Part shown: piece by piece, positions 25,431 through 37,314 of the stretch
Position numbering within the stretch: the stretch's first letter is position 1
How the letters are laid out: each line of letters starts with the position of its first letter
Origin: Selaginella moellendorffii
Taxonomy: Eukaryota > Streptophyta > Lycopodiopsida > Selaginellales > Selaginellaceae
Direction: 5' to 3'
NCBI RefSeq assembly: GCF_000143415.4
Contig: NW_003314295.1
Span: 1,057,038 to 1,121,037, forward strand
Length of the DNA stretch: 64,000 nucleotides
Made by a program: the position numbers and the translations under genes
The notes under the pieces: generated by a model
Database searches by the model: none
Told to the model about the DNA's origin: nothing
What the model saw: only the letters and a program-made list of their open reading frames with translations

Positions 25431-26964
25431 TCCCTTTTTTTTTTATTATTATATGAAAGCTCTCCATCCTCTCTTATTCATGATTATTCACAATATATTC
25501 TTTAGGCACTACGTAAAAAGCATAAAATTCACCTCACTCTAGTCCCTATAGTCTTCACTTTCAATTTAAAACTTTTAAACCAAAAGAAATGGTTGGTTCT
25601 CTTGGTTCTAAATAATAGCTTTAATTTGATAGAAATAAACAATAGCATAACAACTCAAAATAATTTACCACATATGCATTTGGAAAGGTAAATTTAAATA
25701 TTGACTTTGCTGCTATTAGAATTTGTCATAGATAAAACCCAAACACTATCATCAACTTGGATTTTGTAAAAGTAATGATCATTTACAAAAACATTACTGA
25801 TAATAAATAATAAGTAAATAATTCTTTTTTGTCATTTAAAATAATAAATAATTTAAATGATGAAAGAAAACCAAGTTATACTTTTGAAATTTATTAAATA
25901 GTTATAATTTTTTAAATTTTTTGGATTAACATAAAATATACTTAGATATTCTGGGATATTCTACCATCTAAGTTGTTCTTTATTATATTAATCTTATATA
26001 TTCTTAAATTATAGACATGTTTATCATTTATAAGCTATCTAAACACTAGTATATTTTAGTTTATTCACCATCTAATGGTTGATATATGATAAAATTTAAC
26101 CTTCTATTTATAAACTATAAGTAAGTTTATAATTATAAACTTCCAATTTGATCAATTAGATTAATACATAATAAGTACTACTATTAAGCAAACCAAATTT
26201 TGCTATATGCAGCAAATCATTACTATAATTTGAGTTTTTTTAACATTTTTTATCAACCAAATATCAAATATTCATATTTAAATATTAACTTTTTTGGAAA
26301 CCTTGAAAAAACTTTTTTAAAAAATTTATTTTTTAATATAAAATATATTTTAAATTTTTTTACTAAATTCTATAATCTCCCCATAAATGCTTCCCTACTA
26401 TGAGTACTTTGTGCCTTTCATAGGATGCATCAAGTAAAAAAATAACATGACCTTCAACTCTATATAATCTTTTTTTTTATTAGTGATATTGTTAGTGTTC
26501 CCAAGCTTGGAAATTGAGTCATTCATCAAAGTCTTAATTAAAAATGAGTTTCATGCATCCCCAAAAGAAATTTTGTAAAAGAAGGAACTTTTAACACTTT
26601 ATTCTATACACTCTATTATTGATATGGCACTAGAATTAGGGGATATTGGTAAAACTTAGTATTCCCCCCTAAAACCCCTTGTTCCATGCACCTTATTACT
26701 ACTGATATAAACATTGGAATTAGGGGTAATGGGAACACCCTAAAATTTCTCCTAGTTAGACCAAACTAATAAAATAAAAATTGGCAATTATTACTTATAA
26801 AAAAAAAATTAACTAAATCGGGAAAAGCTATTTTAATGATATAGTGCATGAATGGAAAAAGAATCATCCTTAAAGTTAAGAATAAAATCATAACTTATTA
26901 CTTTAATAATTGGATCTAAAGAACCAAAATGACAATCCTAATGCTAAGTATAATGGAGTCTCTT
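25431..26964. repeat. AT-rich, CpG-poor intergenic repeat-like DNA
   Basis: No gene is supported. A degenerate tandem duplication is visible at about 26590-26760: two units sharing CTATTATTGATAT / TTACTACTGATAT and then GAATTAGGGGATATTGG / GAATTAGGGGTAATGGG. The AT bias and CpG lack resemble the old repeat DNA of the right-hand part of the window. Confidence 0.5.
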
Positions 26965-27210
26965 CCTCTCAGGTCCCGCGGCAGAGCAGCCGCTGGGCGG
27001 CGCATGGTCAAGCTTTGAGTTACTTTTTCAGCAAGCTCAAAGTCCCTGCCTTTCTAGCTCAAGCATCCGATTCCCATCAAAAGCAGCAGCTAGAGGAGGA
27101 GTACGCTGATGATCAACACACACGGAATCAATCAGCAATCCTCTTCCTCCGGAACAGCCCGATCGTCATTGGGATCGTCGGGGTCGTCGTCGGACACAAA
27201 AGTTCAATAG
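26965..27210. pseudogene. GC-balanced gene-fragment island in AT-rich DNA
   Basis: About 245 bp of coding-like, CpG-containing sequence lies abruptly inside AT-rich DNA. One plus-strand frame stays open through it (QALSYFFSKLKVPAFLAQAS) but starts and ends in AT-rich sequence without a plausible ATG or splice sites. This looks like a captured or left-over exon fragment. I do not recognise the parent gene. Confidence 0.35.
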
Positions 27211-27270
27211 TAGATTATAAAGATTATCAATTCGAAATTTATACATTGGAATAAAATTTTTACAAAATTT

Positions 27271-27341
27271 TCAATTTTCAACTTCTTAACAACAATGTAT
27301 AAGATGCTTAAAAAAAATTTCAATTTTCAACTTCTTAACAA
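27271..27341. repeat. 22-bp direct repeat downstream of the SWI/SNF gene
   Basis: A 22-bp unit beginning TCAATTTTCAACTTC occurs at 27271-27292 and again exactly at 27320-27341. It lies about 110 bp beyond the stop codon of the ATPase gene, probably in or just past its 3' UTR. Confidence 0.7.
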
Positions 27342-27449
27342 AATTACATTTTAATTTTACAAGTGAAACAGGCAACACTTATTTCAATTGAACTTTGTCA
27401 ATTAGTGGGTTGAAGATAGATTCAGTATAAGTATAAGCCAATACAAACT

Positions 27450-30400
27450 TTAGACACGCTGCCGCTTGTTCCTTCTTGTGCTTCTCCCTGTGTCATTCTG
27501 GAACTTCTTCTCGTAGCTCTCGTCACTGTCACTTGGATTGGCTTCCTCTTCTTCGTCTTCTTCATCCTCCTCTTCTTCTACTACTTCCTCCTCCTCCACC
27601 TCTCCTTGTTCTTCTTCTTCCTCTTGTTCTTGTTCTTCTTCGTCTTCTTGTCCTCCTTGTTCTTCTTCCTCCTCCTCTTCCTCCTCGGACTCGTGTTGCT
27701 GCTGCTGCTGCTGTTGGCTCGATCTCTTCCGTTTCAGCTTTCTCCAGTCTTGCGACTGCTGCGAGCTCTCGGGCTTGTCCTCGGTGCTGGACGTCGGCGC
27801 CTCGCTCTCGGAATCCTTGGCGTTGGCGTAGCGAGTCTTTACGACAGTCTCCCTGTATCTCGTACGCACTTTTAAAACGATCGGACCTTTGCTGCTGCTG
27901 TTGCCTGCTGATCCGCTTCTCCTGGAGCCCGTCTGTGGTGTCGACGACAATTCCCGAAGGCTCGACCTTGTCCTCTTTGATAACGCCACCTCCGTCACGT
28001 CTTGTCCGTCCTCCACGGCCTTGAGCCACTGCGAGTCGCTGAGAATGTCCGAGTAGATCACTTCCTTTCTCTTCCGTTTGCCTTCGAGTGGAGTGGAGTC
28101 GTTGTTTGTGGCAATGTCGTCGGTCTTGAGAAACACCCACTCGGGCACCTCGTGTTCCTCCATCAGCCGAGGCCTGTATCCTTCGTCCTTGCGTCTCTCC
28201 TCGTCCATCTCCTCGAAGAGCTCGAATTCCTCCTCGGACGACGCCGTCACGCGGTTGATCTCCCGCTCGCTTGGGACGTCCGCCGACAAGTTGGACGTTC
28301 CTTTTCTCATGATCTCCTCTAGAAGTTCCCGCCTCTCCTGAGCTGGAAGAACACCGAAAGCGTGAGTTAGAAATAGGAAAAACAAAGGTTATAAAACGTT
28401 ACGGGTGGATGTGGTGTTGAAAAGCCCAGCCTGGATAACTTTTGCGTCGATTCCCATCTTTGACTTTGCTCGCTCCAAGATCTCCTCCTCGATAGATCCC
28501 ACACTGACGAGCACGAAGACGTGAACTTCCTTCTTCTGTCCGATACGGTGCGCTCTGTCCTCTGCCTGCTGATCCATCTGTGGATTCCAATCGCTGTCGA
28601 AAATAATAACTGTGTCTGCTGTCTGAAGATTGAGCCCGAGGCCACCAGCACGGGTGCTCAGAAGAAACATAAAATATGGGGAGTCCTCCGCATTAAACAT
28701 TTGAAGCTTTTTGCCACGGTCCTCCGTCTTTGTCGTCCCATCAAGCCGTAGATAAGTAAATCCGCGCGTCGTCAAGTACATTTCCAATAAATCCATCAGA
28801 CGAGTCATCTGAGAAAATAGCAGCACCCTGTGTCCGGTCTTTTGGAGCTTGGGCAGCAACCGGTCTAAGAGCTCAAACTTGCCGGACGCGCGAATAATCT
28901 CGTCACGGTCTCGTGGTTCGTAATCCTTGTTGAGAAACAGGTAAGGGTGATTACAGCATTTCCGGAGCTGCATCACCGTGTTTTGCAGCCCCACTTGCTT
29001 TTTTCCAGAGCCTAGATTTCAAAACAGTTAGAGCAACAACTACAAAACAAAACGAATGACGAGAACCTACCAGTAAGCAGTCCAACACGACGAGATTCGA
29101 TCATTTGTTGATAATAAAGTTTCTGCCATGCGGAAAGGTCGCATTTTAGCATCACTTGCGTCTTTGTAGGTAGAAATTTTTCCACTTCAGACTTCTTTCT
29201 TCTCAACAAAAAGGGCCGAAGGACCTGTGAAAATTACGTTTTAAACTAAAAAGAGAAGGAAGAAGGAAGTCGTACCTGATGCAAACGCCTTATAATCAAA
29301 AGTTGTTCTTCTTCTGTAAGAGAAACTTCCGCTCGATCGGCAAATGGTGCATTAAACCATTCCTCAAAATTCCCGCTAGAATTGAAAATTGCAGGTAAAA
29401 TGAAGTTCAATAGAGACCATAGTTCTTGTAGACTGTTTTGAATGGGTGTTCCTGTTAAGAGCAATCTCCGCCTTATGTGATACCTGCACAAACACATAAT
29501 TAATACCAGAACAACGCAAGCAGCAATCTTACCCGGCAGAAAGTGTTCGAGCGAGCATACAGTCGTGATTTTTCAGACGATGCCCCTCATCGACAACCAT
29601 GTAATGCCAACGAATCTTTTTAAGAAACTGTTTGTCACGCATTATTAGATCGTAGTGTGTTATAAGCACGTTGAAAGATCCTTCACCGGCATGTTGCTCT
29701 CTGAGAATTCTGCGATCTTCGGCACGACCATCATACATAACTACGGAAACACTGTCCAAAAAAATCCAACAAGGTTCAAGCGAAAACTTATAAAACAAGT
29801 CGGAAACATTACCTCGGGACCCAAGTACTAAACTCGTGAGCCCAGTTCGGTAAGACAGCCTTGGGTGCTACGATGATATGTGGACCATTCAGGCCCTTGT
29901 TCTCAATAAGGTATGCAAATAAAGCAATGGTCTGTATAGTCTTACCCAAACCCATCTCATCGGCCAGTATCCCGTTCAAGTTATTGTTATAGAGGGAGAG
30001 CATCCATTGGAGTCCCTCAATCTGATAAATTCTCAGTTGCCCTCCTTCCAGCATTGCAGGTTGTTCAGTGACCTGCAAGAAAAAGTGTCAAGCTAAACAT
30101 TAAATAACTGAAACGGAAAACTTGCCTGCTCCTCAATCTGGTGAACAGCAGAATTGTACTGCCTTTGTCCTTCAAGATAGTCTCTCTTTTTAGTATCAAC
30201 GTCACCCTTCCCAGATTCAGGTTTGGATTTCGGAGATGACAAGCTCGACGGATCTTTCGTTGCATCTCGATTCCGGTCCTTGTGCTTATCCCGTTTGTTA
30301 AAAGCTTCAACCGGGTCTGTATCCTTTTGCTCTTGAACCATGGCACCCAGACGCTGCAGTAAGTCATCTGTTTTTGATAACAGTGTCGTCAGCCGCTCAT

Positions 30401-31645
30401 TTTTGCTCTCTTCCACCATGCGCATGTACGCTTCTTGGTCATCGGCTCTAAGCGCCTGATATCTCAGCCTTTCAGCGCGTGTGGCCCGCTGCTTTTGTTT
30501 CGCATGCCAGTTCTACAGGAAAAAAAACTGTCAGCAGAGATCTAGTGGAAAATGCAAACAAACGTACAATAATCCCATCATTGCGCTGTTTTTGAAGCTT
30601 CACAATTTGCTGGCCTTGTAGAAGAAACTCCCTACCAAAATTCATAAGCTCGCTAAAGAATTTTCGTTTCCTTGTTTGTATCCTGTCTTGTTCAGCTTGT
30701 TCAAGCCGTCTTTGCCTCTGACACACAAAAAAAAATTTAAAAAAAATAAGGGAAAAAAAGTACTAATAGTAAAATATACCTCGTCTTCTCTTTTCTTCCG
30801 CATTTGCTCGTCTGAACCACTGTAAGCAGAGCCAGTGTATCCACCCAGAAACGATGATAAATGATAGCGCAATCTCATTAGTCCCCAATCTACTAAGTGA
30901 GTTTCCACTCGGTTGCATGTCTGCTTAAGTCGTAGCTCCGTGGCAACCTCGAATCTAACTTTCCTTTGAAGTCCTAGCAGCTATCCAAACAAATCATGAG
31001 GTCCAGCATAAAAAAAAGCAATTGTTTGGGACTTACCTTAAGCGTATTGAGCTCTATCTTAGAACTTGGTTGCATTTCTTCGCTTGACAAGCCTGGGAAG
31101 AAGCACGTAGTAAAAAAAGTCTAAGCCAAAAAAATCTTACTTCCAAGTTCTTTCAGCCGACGCTTGAGCCGGCCGTAGAAACGAGACTCCTCGGACCTTC
31201 GCAGCTGTGCCGCCGAGACGTACTTGGAGTGCTCCAGCGACGACTCGAAATTATGGAGCAGTACCCCTCTCTCCTCCTGCATTCGCAACACCAGTCAAAC
31301 TCTGAGAGCTAGACATCCCCGAAATACCTCCAAATCCAGCAATCCATCCATGCCATCGTGATTCTCCTCTGGCTCCGGCTGATGCTTCTGCAGAGAGAAG
31401 GATCAATCCCGCATCATTTTCCTGCGGACAAGACCTACCTTCTGATCGGCAATCCAGCCCTCACGCAGGCGCGCCACGGATTCCAGCAATGCGCCCGGCA
31501 GCGCCACATCCCTGGCGATCAAACAAAGCGCCCGGAGAAGGAGCTTGAGCTGTCGGCGCTGCTCCAGCGACAACACGAGATCCTCCGGCAGCTCATCGAG
31601 GAATTGATGCGAAATTTGCCCATCGCTGAAAACACCCATGGACAT
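27450..31645 (-). CDS. SWI/SNF-family chromatin-remodelling ATPase (MINU/CHR12-CHR23 type)
   Basis: The catalytic subunit of a BAF-like complex, sliding or evicting nucleosomes with ATP in the nucleus. The ATG at 31643-31645 opens [20 protein letters not shown], followed by [20 protein letters not shown] as in MINU proteins. An HSA-type basic helix lies at about 30420-30720 ([20 protein letters not shown]). The ATPase has [14 protein letters not shown] (Walker A), [11 protein letters not shown] (DEGH box), [51 protein letters not shown] and [16 protein letters not shown] SnAC-like region follows ([20 protein letters not shown]). The C-terminus is a long Glu-rich run ending RRNKRQRV. There is no bromodomain, which separates it from BRM. 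About 14 exons with short introns. Confidence 0.93.
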
Positions 31646-31859
31646 AATTTCCTTCCCAGGGAAACAAAAACCCTAGACTAAAATAGGGCATCCGCCCACA
31701 GATAAGCGGAATATGCCCGCCGCCTGATAGAATGTTCCTCTTCCATTTGTACTTACAAGTTCTTGTCTTTGTTAAAAAACTCCCTATAGCAACAAAACTG
31801 CTACACAGCGAATCAATTATATATACGCGCTTCCTCCCCGAGAGTGGTGGTGTTCTTCC

Positions 31860-34800
31860 TCAATCTTGGGAGATAACTTCACCGAATTTCATGAAGAGAT
31901 GGCCACCGGAGTTCGTGCTGCTGGCCGAGAGATTGTCCGCGTGCTTGCTCTCGGCATAGTCGTCGATGTAGCGCCGCTGGTTTGGATTCGACGAGACCGA
32001 TTTCTTGGAGAGTGCCGGCACTGGCGAGAGCGAGAAGAGAACGTTTGCGACGTCGTGCATTGCCGGTCGCTGGGCCGCTTGCTTTTGAGCGCAGAGTAGA
32101 GCCAGCCGGATCATCTTTTGGACGGTGCCAATGTCTTGGCAAGTGTCTTTGATCTCGGCGTCGATCACTTCCATGACGGTGTTGTTGTTTACGTGACTCA
32201 ATACCTGGACACAAGAAAGTAAGAACGTAGTTCTAGCGAGGAAAAGATCACGTACCCATTGATGCAAGTTCCTTTCGTCGTCCACGGCTTTTAATCCGGT
32301 GATGAGCTCCAGGAGGACGATGCCATAGCTATACACGTCCGACTTCTCGTTTAGCCTCGACGTGCGCGCGTACTCGGGGTCGATATACCCTATGGTTCCC
32401 AGGACAAAAGTCGATGTGTGCGTCTTCGTCGGACATATGCTCTTGGCGATTCCAAAGTCTGATATGTGCGCGTCGAAGTTCTCGTCCAGCAAGATGTTTG
32501 AGGACTTGACGTCCCGGTGAATGATCCGCGGACTGCAATCGTGGTGAAGATATGCCAGCCCCTGGGCGGCTCCCAGAGCAATTTTAAGACGTGTATCCCA
32601 GTCCAGCTTTACTTTTCTCACTGGTCCTGTAACACAAGCCTGATGAACAAAGAAGCTTCGAACCGAGAAAGATCTCATACCGTGCAAGACGTCCCACAAA
32701 CTTCCGTTTTCCAAATAGTCGTAAAACAAAAGGTTGCCTGCCGGTGACAACGAGTATCCGTGTAAGCCAACAAGGTTCCGGTGCTTGATATGGCCCAGAG
32801 TTTCCAGCTCCGTTTCAAACTCGTGAATGTTTTGAGGGAAGTGGTTGTACAGCTTCTTGATGGCAACTGTCTTCCCATTCTTGAGCGAGCATTTGTAGAC
32901 AGTACTAGAAGCTCCGCGGCCAATTATGAAGCGTTCGTTAAGATTGTCTGTGATCCTCATAACATCATCGTAGCTGTGGCACGCCATGTCCATGTGAAGA
33001 ACAACAAGGTTGGGCGGACCTGTGTAAAACACGAAACAATATTAAAGACTGACAGTGGCAAAGCTGAAGAATGCGTGCGTACCTTGGCCAGTTTTGCTTG
33101 AACCCTTGGCGAACGGTTTAGAATGATTCAATCTTATGCCCAAGAAAACCAGTAGAAGAACCAAACAGATTGCAGCTATTGCTATACCCATGATTGCCGT
33201 TGCTCCAATAGTATTAGACTGCTTGGAGCGATAACCGCAGACAGTTTTAGTCGAAGTTCCGCATAGTTGTGAGTTACCAATGTAACTGTAAAAGGAGAGA
33301 TGAGGAAACCGCAAGCGAATCATGTCTCAAATACCTGTCGGGCGTGAATTTTGAAAATATTGTGCCCGACGGTACCTCTCCAGAGAGGTTGTTATACGAA
33401 ACATTCCTACAGAAAATTGTCAGTCACACAAAACACTGCTCAATGTCGAGCTTACAGGATGTTGAGACTAAAACAATTCGTAAGTTGAACTGGAATAGCA
33501 CCTGATAACTTGTTGTGTTGCAGAAACCTATCAACATTGGGCAAAAATTAGTTCTATGAAAGCGAGTAACATGGATCCTTACAGAGTATTTAATGTCTGT
33601 AACTGGCCTAACTCTGGGGGTATGTTCCCTAAAAGCTTATTTTGCGAAAGATCCCTGAAGTTGTGTGTTAGCGGCGCGCTAGAAAACAGAAAGCAGCAGA
33701 AATAAATCTTACAGCAAGTCAATACTCCGTAAATTTCCAAACTCCGATGGGATCTTTCCTGAAATATCGTTATTGCGCAAAATCCTGCCATTCGATCGTA
33801 TAAGAAACATCAACTCGCAGAAGTCACACTTACAATGTCAATAGATGTTCTAGGTCACCAACAGAGCTTGGAATGGATCCACTGATATAGTTATCAGACA
33901 CGTCCAAAGTATCCAGATTTACTATGTGACCAAAGTCGTCAGGAATACTGCCGCTGAAGAGATTTGACGATAAATTCCTGCGACAACGATAAATTATAGT
34001 CAAACCACGCAGCACGGAATAAACCACTTACAGATAGGTCAGGCTATCAAGCTTCTTCAGTTGCGGTGGAATGCTCCCATTTAGTCGGTTTCCGTGCACA
34101 TTGCTGGCAATACGAAAGAATTAGCGACTCGAGCCCCAATACAGACGACTTACAGATAGTTCAGAGCATTGCAAGAGCTTATGTTTTCAGGAATACGCCC
34201 ATACAGCTGATTGTTAGCCAGGTTCCTGCTGCAAACTATTAACACAAGCAATACAACCGAAAAAAGACGTACAACTCAAATAGCTCGCTTAAAGATCCAA
34301 GCTCAGATGGAATTTCTCCAGTCAGTTGATTATCATTGAGTTGCCTGCATTGTAAAGCAGATCGCTAATCAATCGTAACACAAATATTCGTAAACTTACA
34401 AGTAGCTTAACTTCGTCATGTTACCAAGCTCGGGAGGAATAGTTCCGGTAAGTAAGTTACCGTGCAAATACCTGGCGTTTCCTTAAACTTAGTTCAACGC
34501 CTTGACAGCAAGTTCAAGTACATACAATTTACCCGTATACGTCAAATTTCCCAAAAGAGGGGGTATGTCACCAACTAGACGATTATCGCTCAAATCCCTA
34601 TAAAGCATCAAGATTGTTAACTACAACTAGCCAAATAAATTGAATTTACTTACAATACCGCAAGGGCCTGCATAAGCCCAATCACTTCAGGTATTTTTCC
34701 TGAAAACTGGTTGCCTTGAAGTGATCTGATACAAAACATTAAAACATTCAGGAAAACGAGACGAATAAACCTACAGGGTGGCCACTTGCAAAAAGCCAAT

Positions 34801-36135
34801 GTTGTATGGTATTTCTCCATTCAGGCGATTATATGCTAGATCTCTGCACCAAAACCCATGTCACGTGAATGAGAACGCCGAATGAATGTAAAGATTACAT
34901 ACAAGATTTCAAAACTTGTGCAATTGCCTATGTTATCAGGAATAATCCCAGAGATATTGTTGCTGCGCACATCACTGAGAGGCAACCTTCCCGTAAGTCC
35001 GTGACGAAAATCAATGACAGAAACTTACAAGTACCAAAGCCCGGTCAAACGGCACATATCAGAAGACAGCGTTCCGCTGAGAGAATTGTCTCTGAGCCCC
35101 CTGTTCCAAATGATAGACATAAAATCATTCCTATGAAAAAATGAGACTTACAGGTACTGTAACACCTCGCTCCAATACAAGAGCGTGGGTATCTCTCCAG
35201 TGAGCTGATTTTGAGCAAGATCCCTGTCCGTCAGAGCAATAAGATTAGCACAAGCATTCACCAGAACAGCCTCAAACTCACAGCGTCTTCAGATTCGGCA
35301 GCTGAGAGAGGGTCGATGGAATGGGTCCCGTGAGCTGATTGCTCTTGAGAATCCTGCACCCACATGAACGCATGAGACAGATATTTTCGGAGACAATCGG
35401 CCATATACGCACAGAGTTTCAAGCTGTTTGAGCTGCGATACTGAAAAGGGGATATCTCCGACCAATGCATTGAAGGATAAATCTCTGAGAAACAGCGTCA
35501 GACCCAGCAAATCTTGAGAACAATACAGGCTCACATGTATTTTAGAACAGCACAGTCGCCTATTTCATCAGGAACCTGACCACCAATGCTGTTCTCTCGC
35601 AAATCCCTGCCAGACATACGCATTAGACTCCAAGCTCCACGAAAACAGCTCCATTCAAGCTTACAGATACTGAAGACTTTTCAACTTTCCTACCGATGGA
35701 GATATCACTCCGGAAAGGCTCAACTGGGTGAGATTCCTGCACAAAACAAATCAGATGTGCGCAATGTACATGAAGCGTGAAGCAAAAAACACATACAGCC
35801 CAGTAACGGAAAGTGTCACGTTGTCACATGTAACTCCCCTCCAAAAGCAAGGATCGTGATCAGCGGAACCATCCCAATCGTAAAGAGCATTGCCGGCATT
35901 ACTGAACGACTTCTTGATCTCGAGCAAAACCGCGCCTGGGAACGGAGCAACAAACAACTTAGAACGCCCAACGTAGACCGAGGATCCAGAAACCAAGAAA
36001 AAGGAGCAGCAGAGAAAAGAAATCACAGAAACAGATACTCTACTCACCGTCGTTGGAGAGCGCAGCAGCCTCCTGAGCTACACCAGCCCAGAAAAGCAGC
36101 AAGCCCACAAGCAGAAAGAACGAACGTAGAGCCAT
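31860..36135 (-). CDS. ERL: ERECTA-family LRR receptor-like kinase
   Basis: A plasma-membrane receptor kinase; ERECTA-family members perceive EPFL peptides and control stomatal patterning and organ growth. The ATG at 36133-36135 starts a signal peptide (MALRSFFLLVGLLLFWAGVA). The capping domain has VLLEIKKSFSNAGNALYDWD and CFWRGVTCDNVTLSV. About 20 LRRs follow, each on its own roughly 72-nt exon, the known ERECTA gene layout. The transmembrane segment is AIMGIAIAAICLVLLLVFLG. The kinase has IIGRGASSTVYKC (glycine loop), VAIKKLY (catalytic Lys), IIHRDVKSSN (HRD), HISDFGIAK (DFG) and GTIGYIDPEYA, so it should be active. The end MKFGEVISQD matches the ERECTA tail. Roughly 26 exons; small LRR exons were not each verified. 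Confidence 0.93.
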
Positions 36136-37180
36136 ATCAAATAGCTTGAGAACCTCGAGCGAGAAGGAGCGCGAGAGCTCGAGGCTAGCTGCTACGCTTC
36201 CACAGAGATCAGACCGAATGACGCTCGGTCATTGTACACCCCTGCATTGGTTCCCCCGAGCCCACACTGCTAACATCCCGGCGTAGAAATTTGCAGCCGC
36301 CCTCTACAAGCTAGCTCCTCCTTTCCAAGCCACCATGGCGAGCCCTGCGTTTACACCTCCCTTCCCTGGCAAAAGTCCAGAAAATATATCCCTTTCCTCT
36401 TGGCTAAACCCCTGTCCCTCAATCAAGGCGGCAAAACCCCTCCACTGCCGCTGCCAAGAACCTGCATTCCTGTGTTGTGCTGCTGTGCGGCCCCTCAAAA
36501 AAGGCAAGCAGCGGCTGTTGAGTCACTTCCCTCCCATTCACTGCTCCAAATCGCTGGAAAAGAAAGACCCCCACCTCTCTCTCACCTCCTTGTCCCTAGC
36601 GCGAACCAGAAGGCTGCCAAGAACTGGGGGCAATCGATTTCAAACCAAAATTATTCAAGCGCAGCACCTCCCAGTTCCCCAGTTGGAGCAGCGGCAGCGC
36701 CAGCGGCAGCGCCGGCAGCCATCGCCATCAGTGATCAGACTGGAGCACGCAAAAACTGGAACATTAGCAAGCACAACACCGATCCGTGTCAATTCCGACG
36801 CCGCGCCCCACGCCAGGCCGATATTATGCCCATGAAAGCTCCACCGCAGCAGAAATCCGTCCTTGGATGAGAGCGAGCTGGATCCGATCCTCCAAAATAT
36901 TCCAAGAAACCAGGAGCGGGGGAAGGATCGGTCGATCGATCGCGCTGCTGCCGCTGCCGCTGCCGCCGCGGAGCCGATCGACACCCCGCAATGCAATCTC
37001 TTGGCGCCGGAGAAGTGATCTCTCGCTAGAACCTAAATGCCGAGGAGGAACAAGAGACGCATTTTGGCAGGGATCGATAATCCGCCCCGGCGGGCTCTTG
37101 ATTGCAAGAATTCACTTTACTCCGTTTTACCTGACGGGTAAAAGCTTTCTACCACCCCGTCCATACACGCTCTCCCACAT
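36136..37180 (-). promoter_or_regulatory. Upstream region of the ERECTA-like gene
   Basis: Contains open frames on both strands but none with recognisable domains or consistent splice sites. Short CGG/CAG-rich stretches (GCAGCGGCAGCG) occur at about 36688-36720 and 36945-36975. I treat this as promoter or 5' leader rather than a gene. Confidence 0.3.
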
Positions 37181-37191
37181 GGGGCGACGAT

Positions 37192-37314
37192 AAGGACGTA
37201 TGTCCTCACCCCAAAAACTCCCCGCCCAGCAGCAGCAGAGCGATAAGGACATATGTCCTTGGCGCGCTTCTGGGCGCTAAGGACGGGTGTCCTTGACGCA
37301 AGGACACAATCCTT
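37192..37314. repeat. Cluster of four AAGGAC-GTCCTT palindromes
   Basis: Four short inverted repeats lie within 123 bp: AGGACGTATGTCCT (37193-37206), the perfect 16-bp palindrome AAGGACATATGTCCTT (37245-37260), AAGGACGGGTGTCCTT (37279-37294) and AAGGACACAATCCTT (37300-37314). Each could form a small hairpin or a dimeric protein-binding site. They lie about 1.1 kb upstream of the ERECTA-like start codon. Confidence 0.8.

Noticed and set aside
27530-27830. Ser-rich plus-strand open frame opposite the ATPase C-terminus
   Set aside because: It is the antisense of the poly-Glu tail of the SWI/SNF gene.
36335-36870. Protein-coding gene upstream of the ERECTA-like gene
   Set aside because: Overlapping open frames on both strands, all low-complexity and Pro/Ser/Ala-rich, with no domain or convincing splice sites.
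37192-37314. CRISPR array
   Set aside because: Short palindromes with irregular spacing in a plant nuclear genome; not direct repeats with equal spacers.
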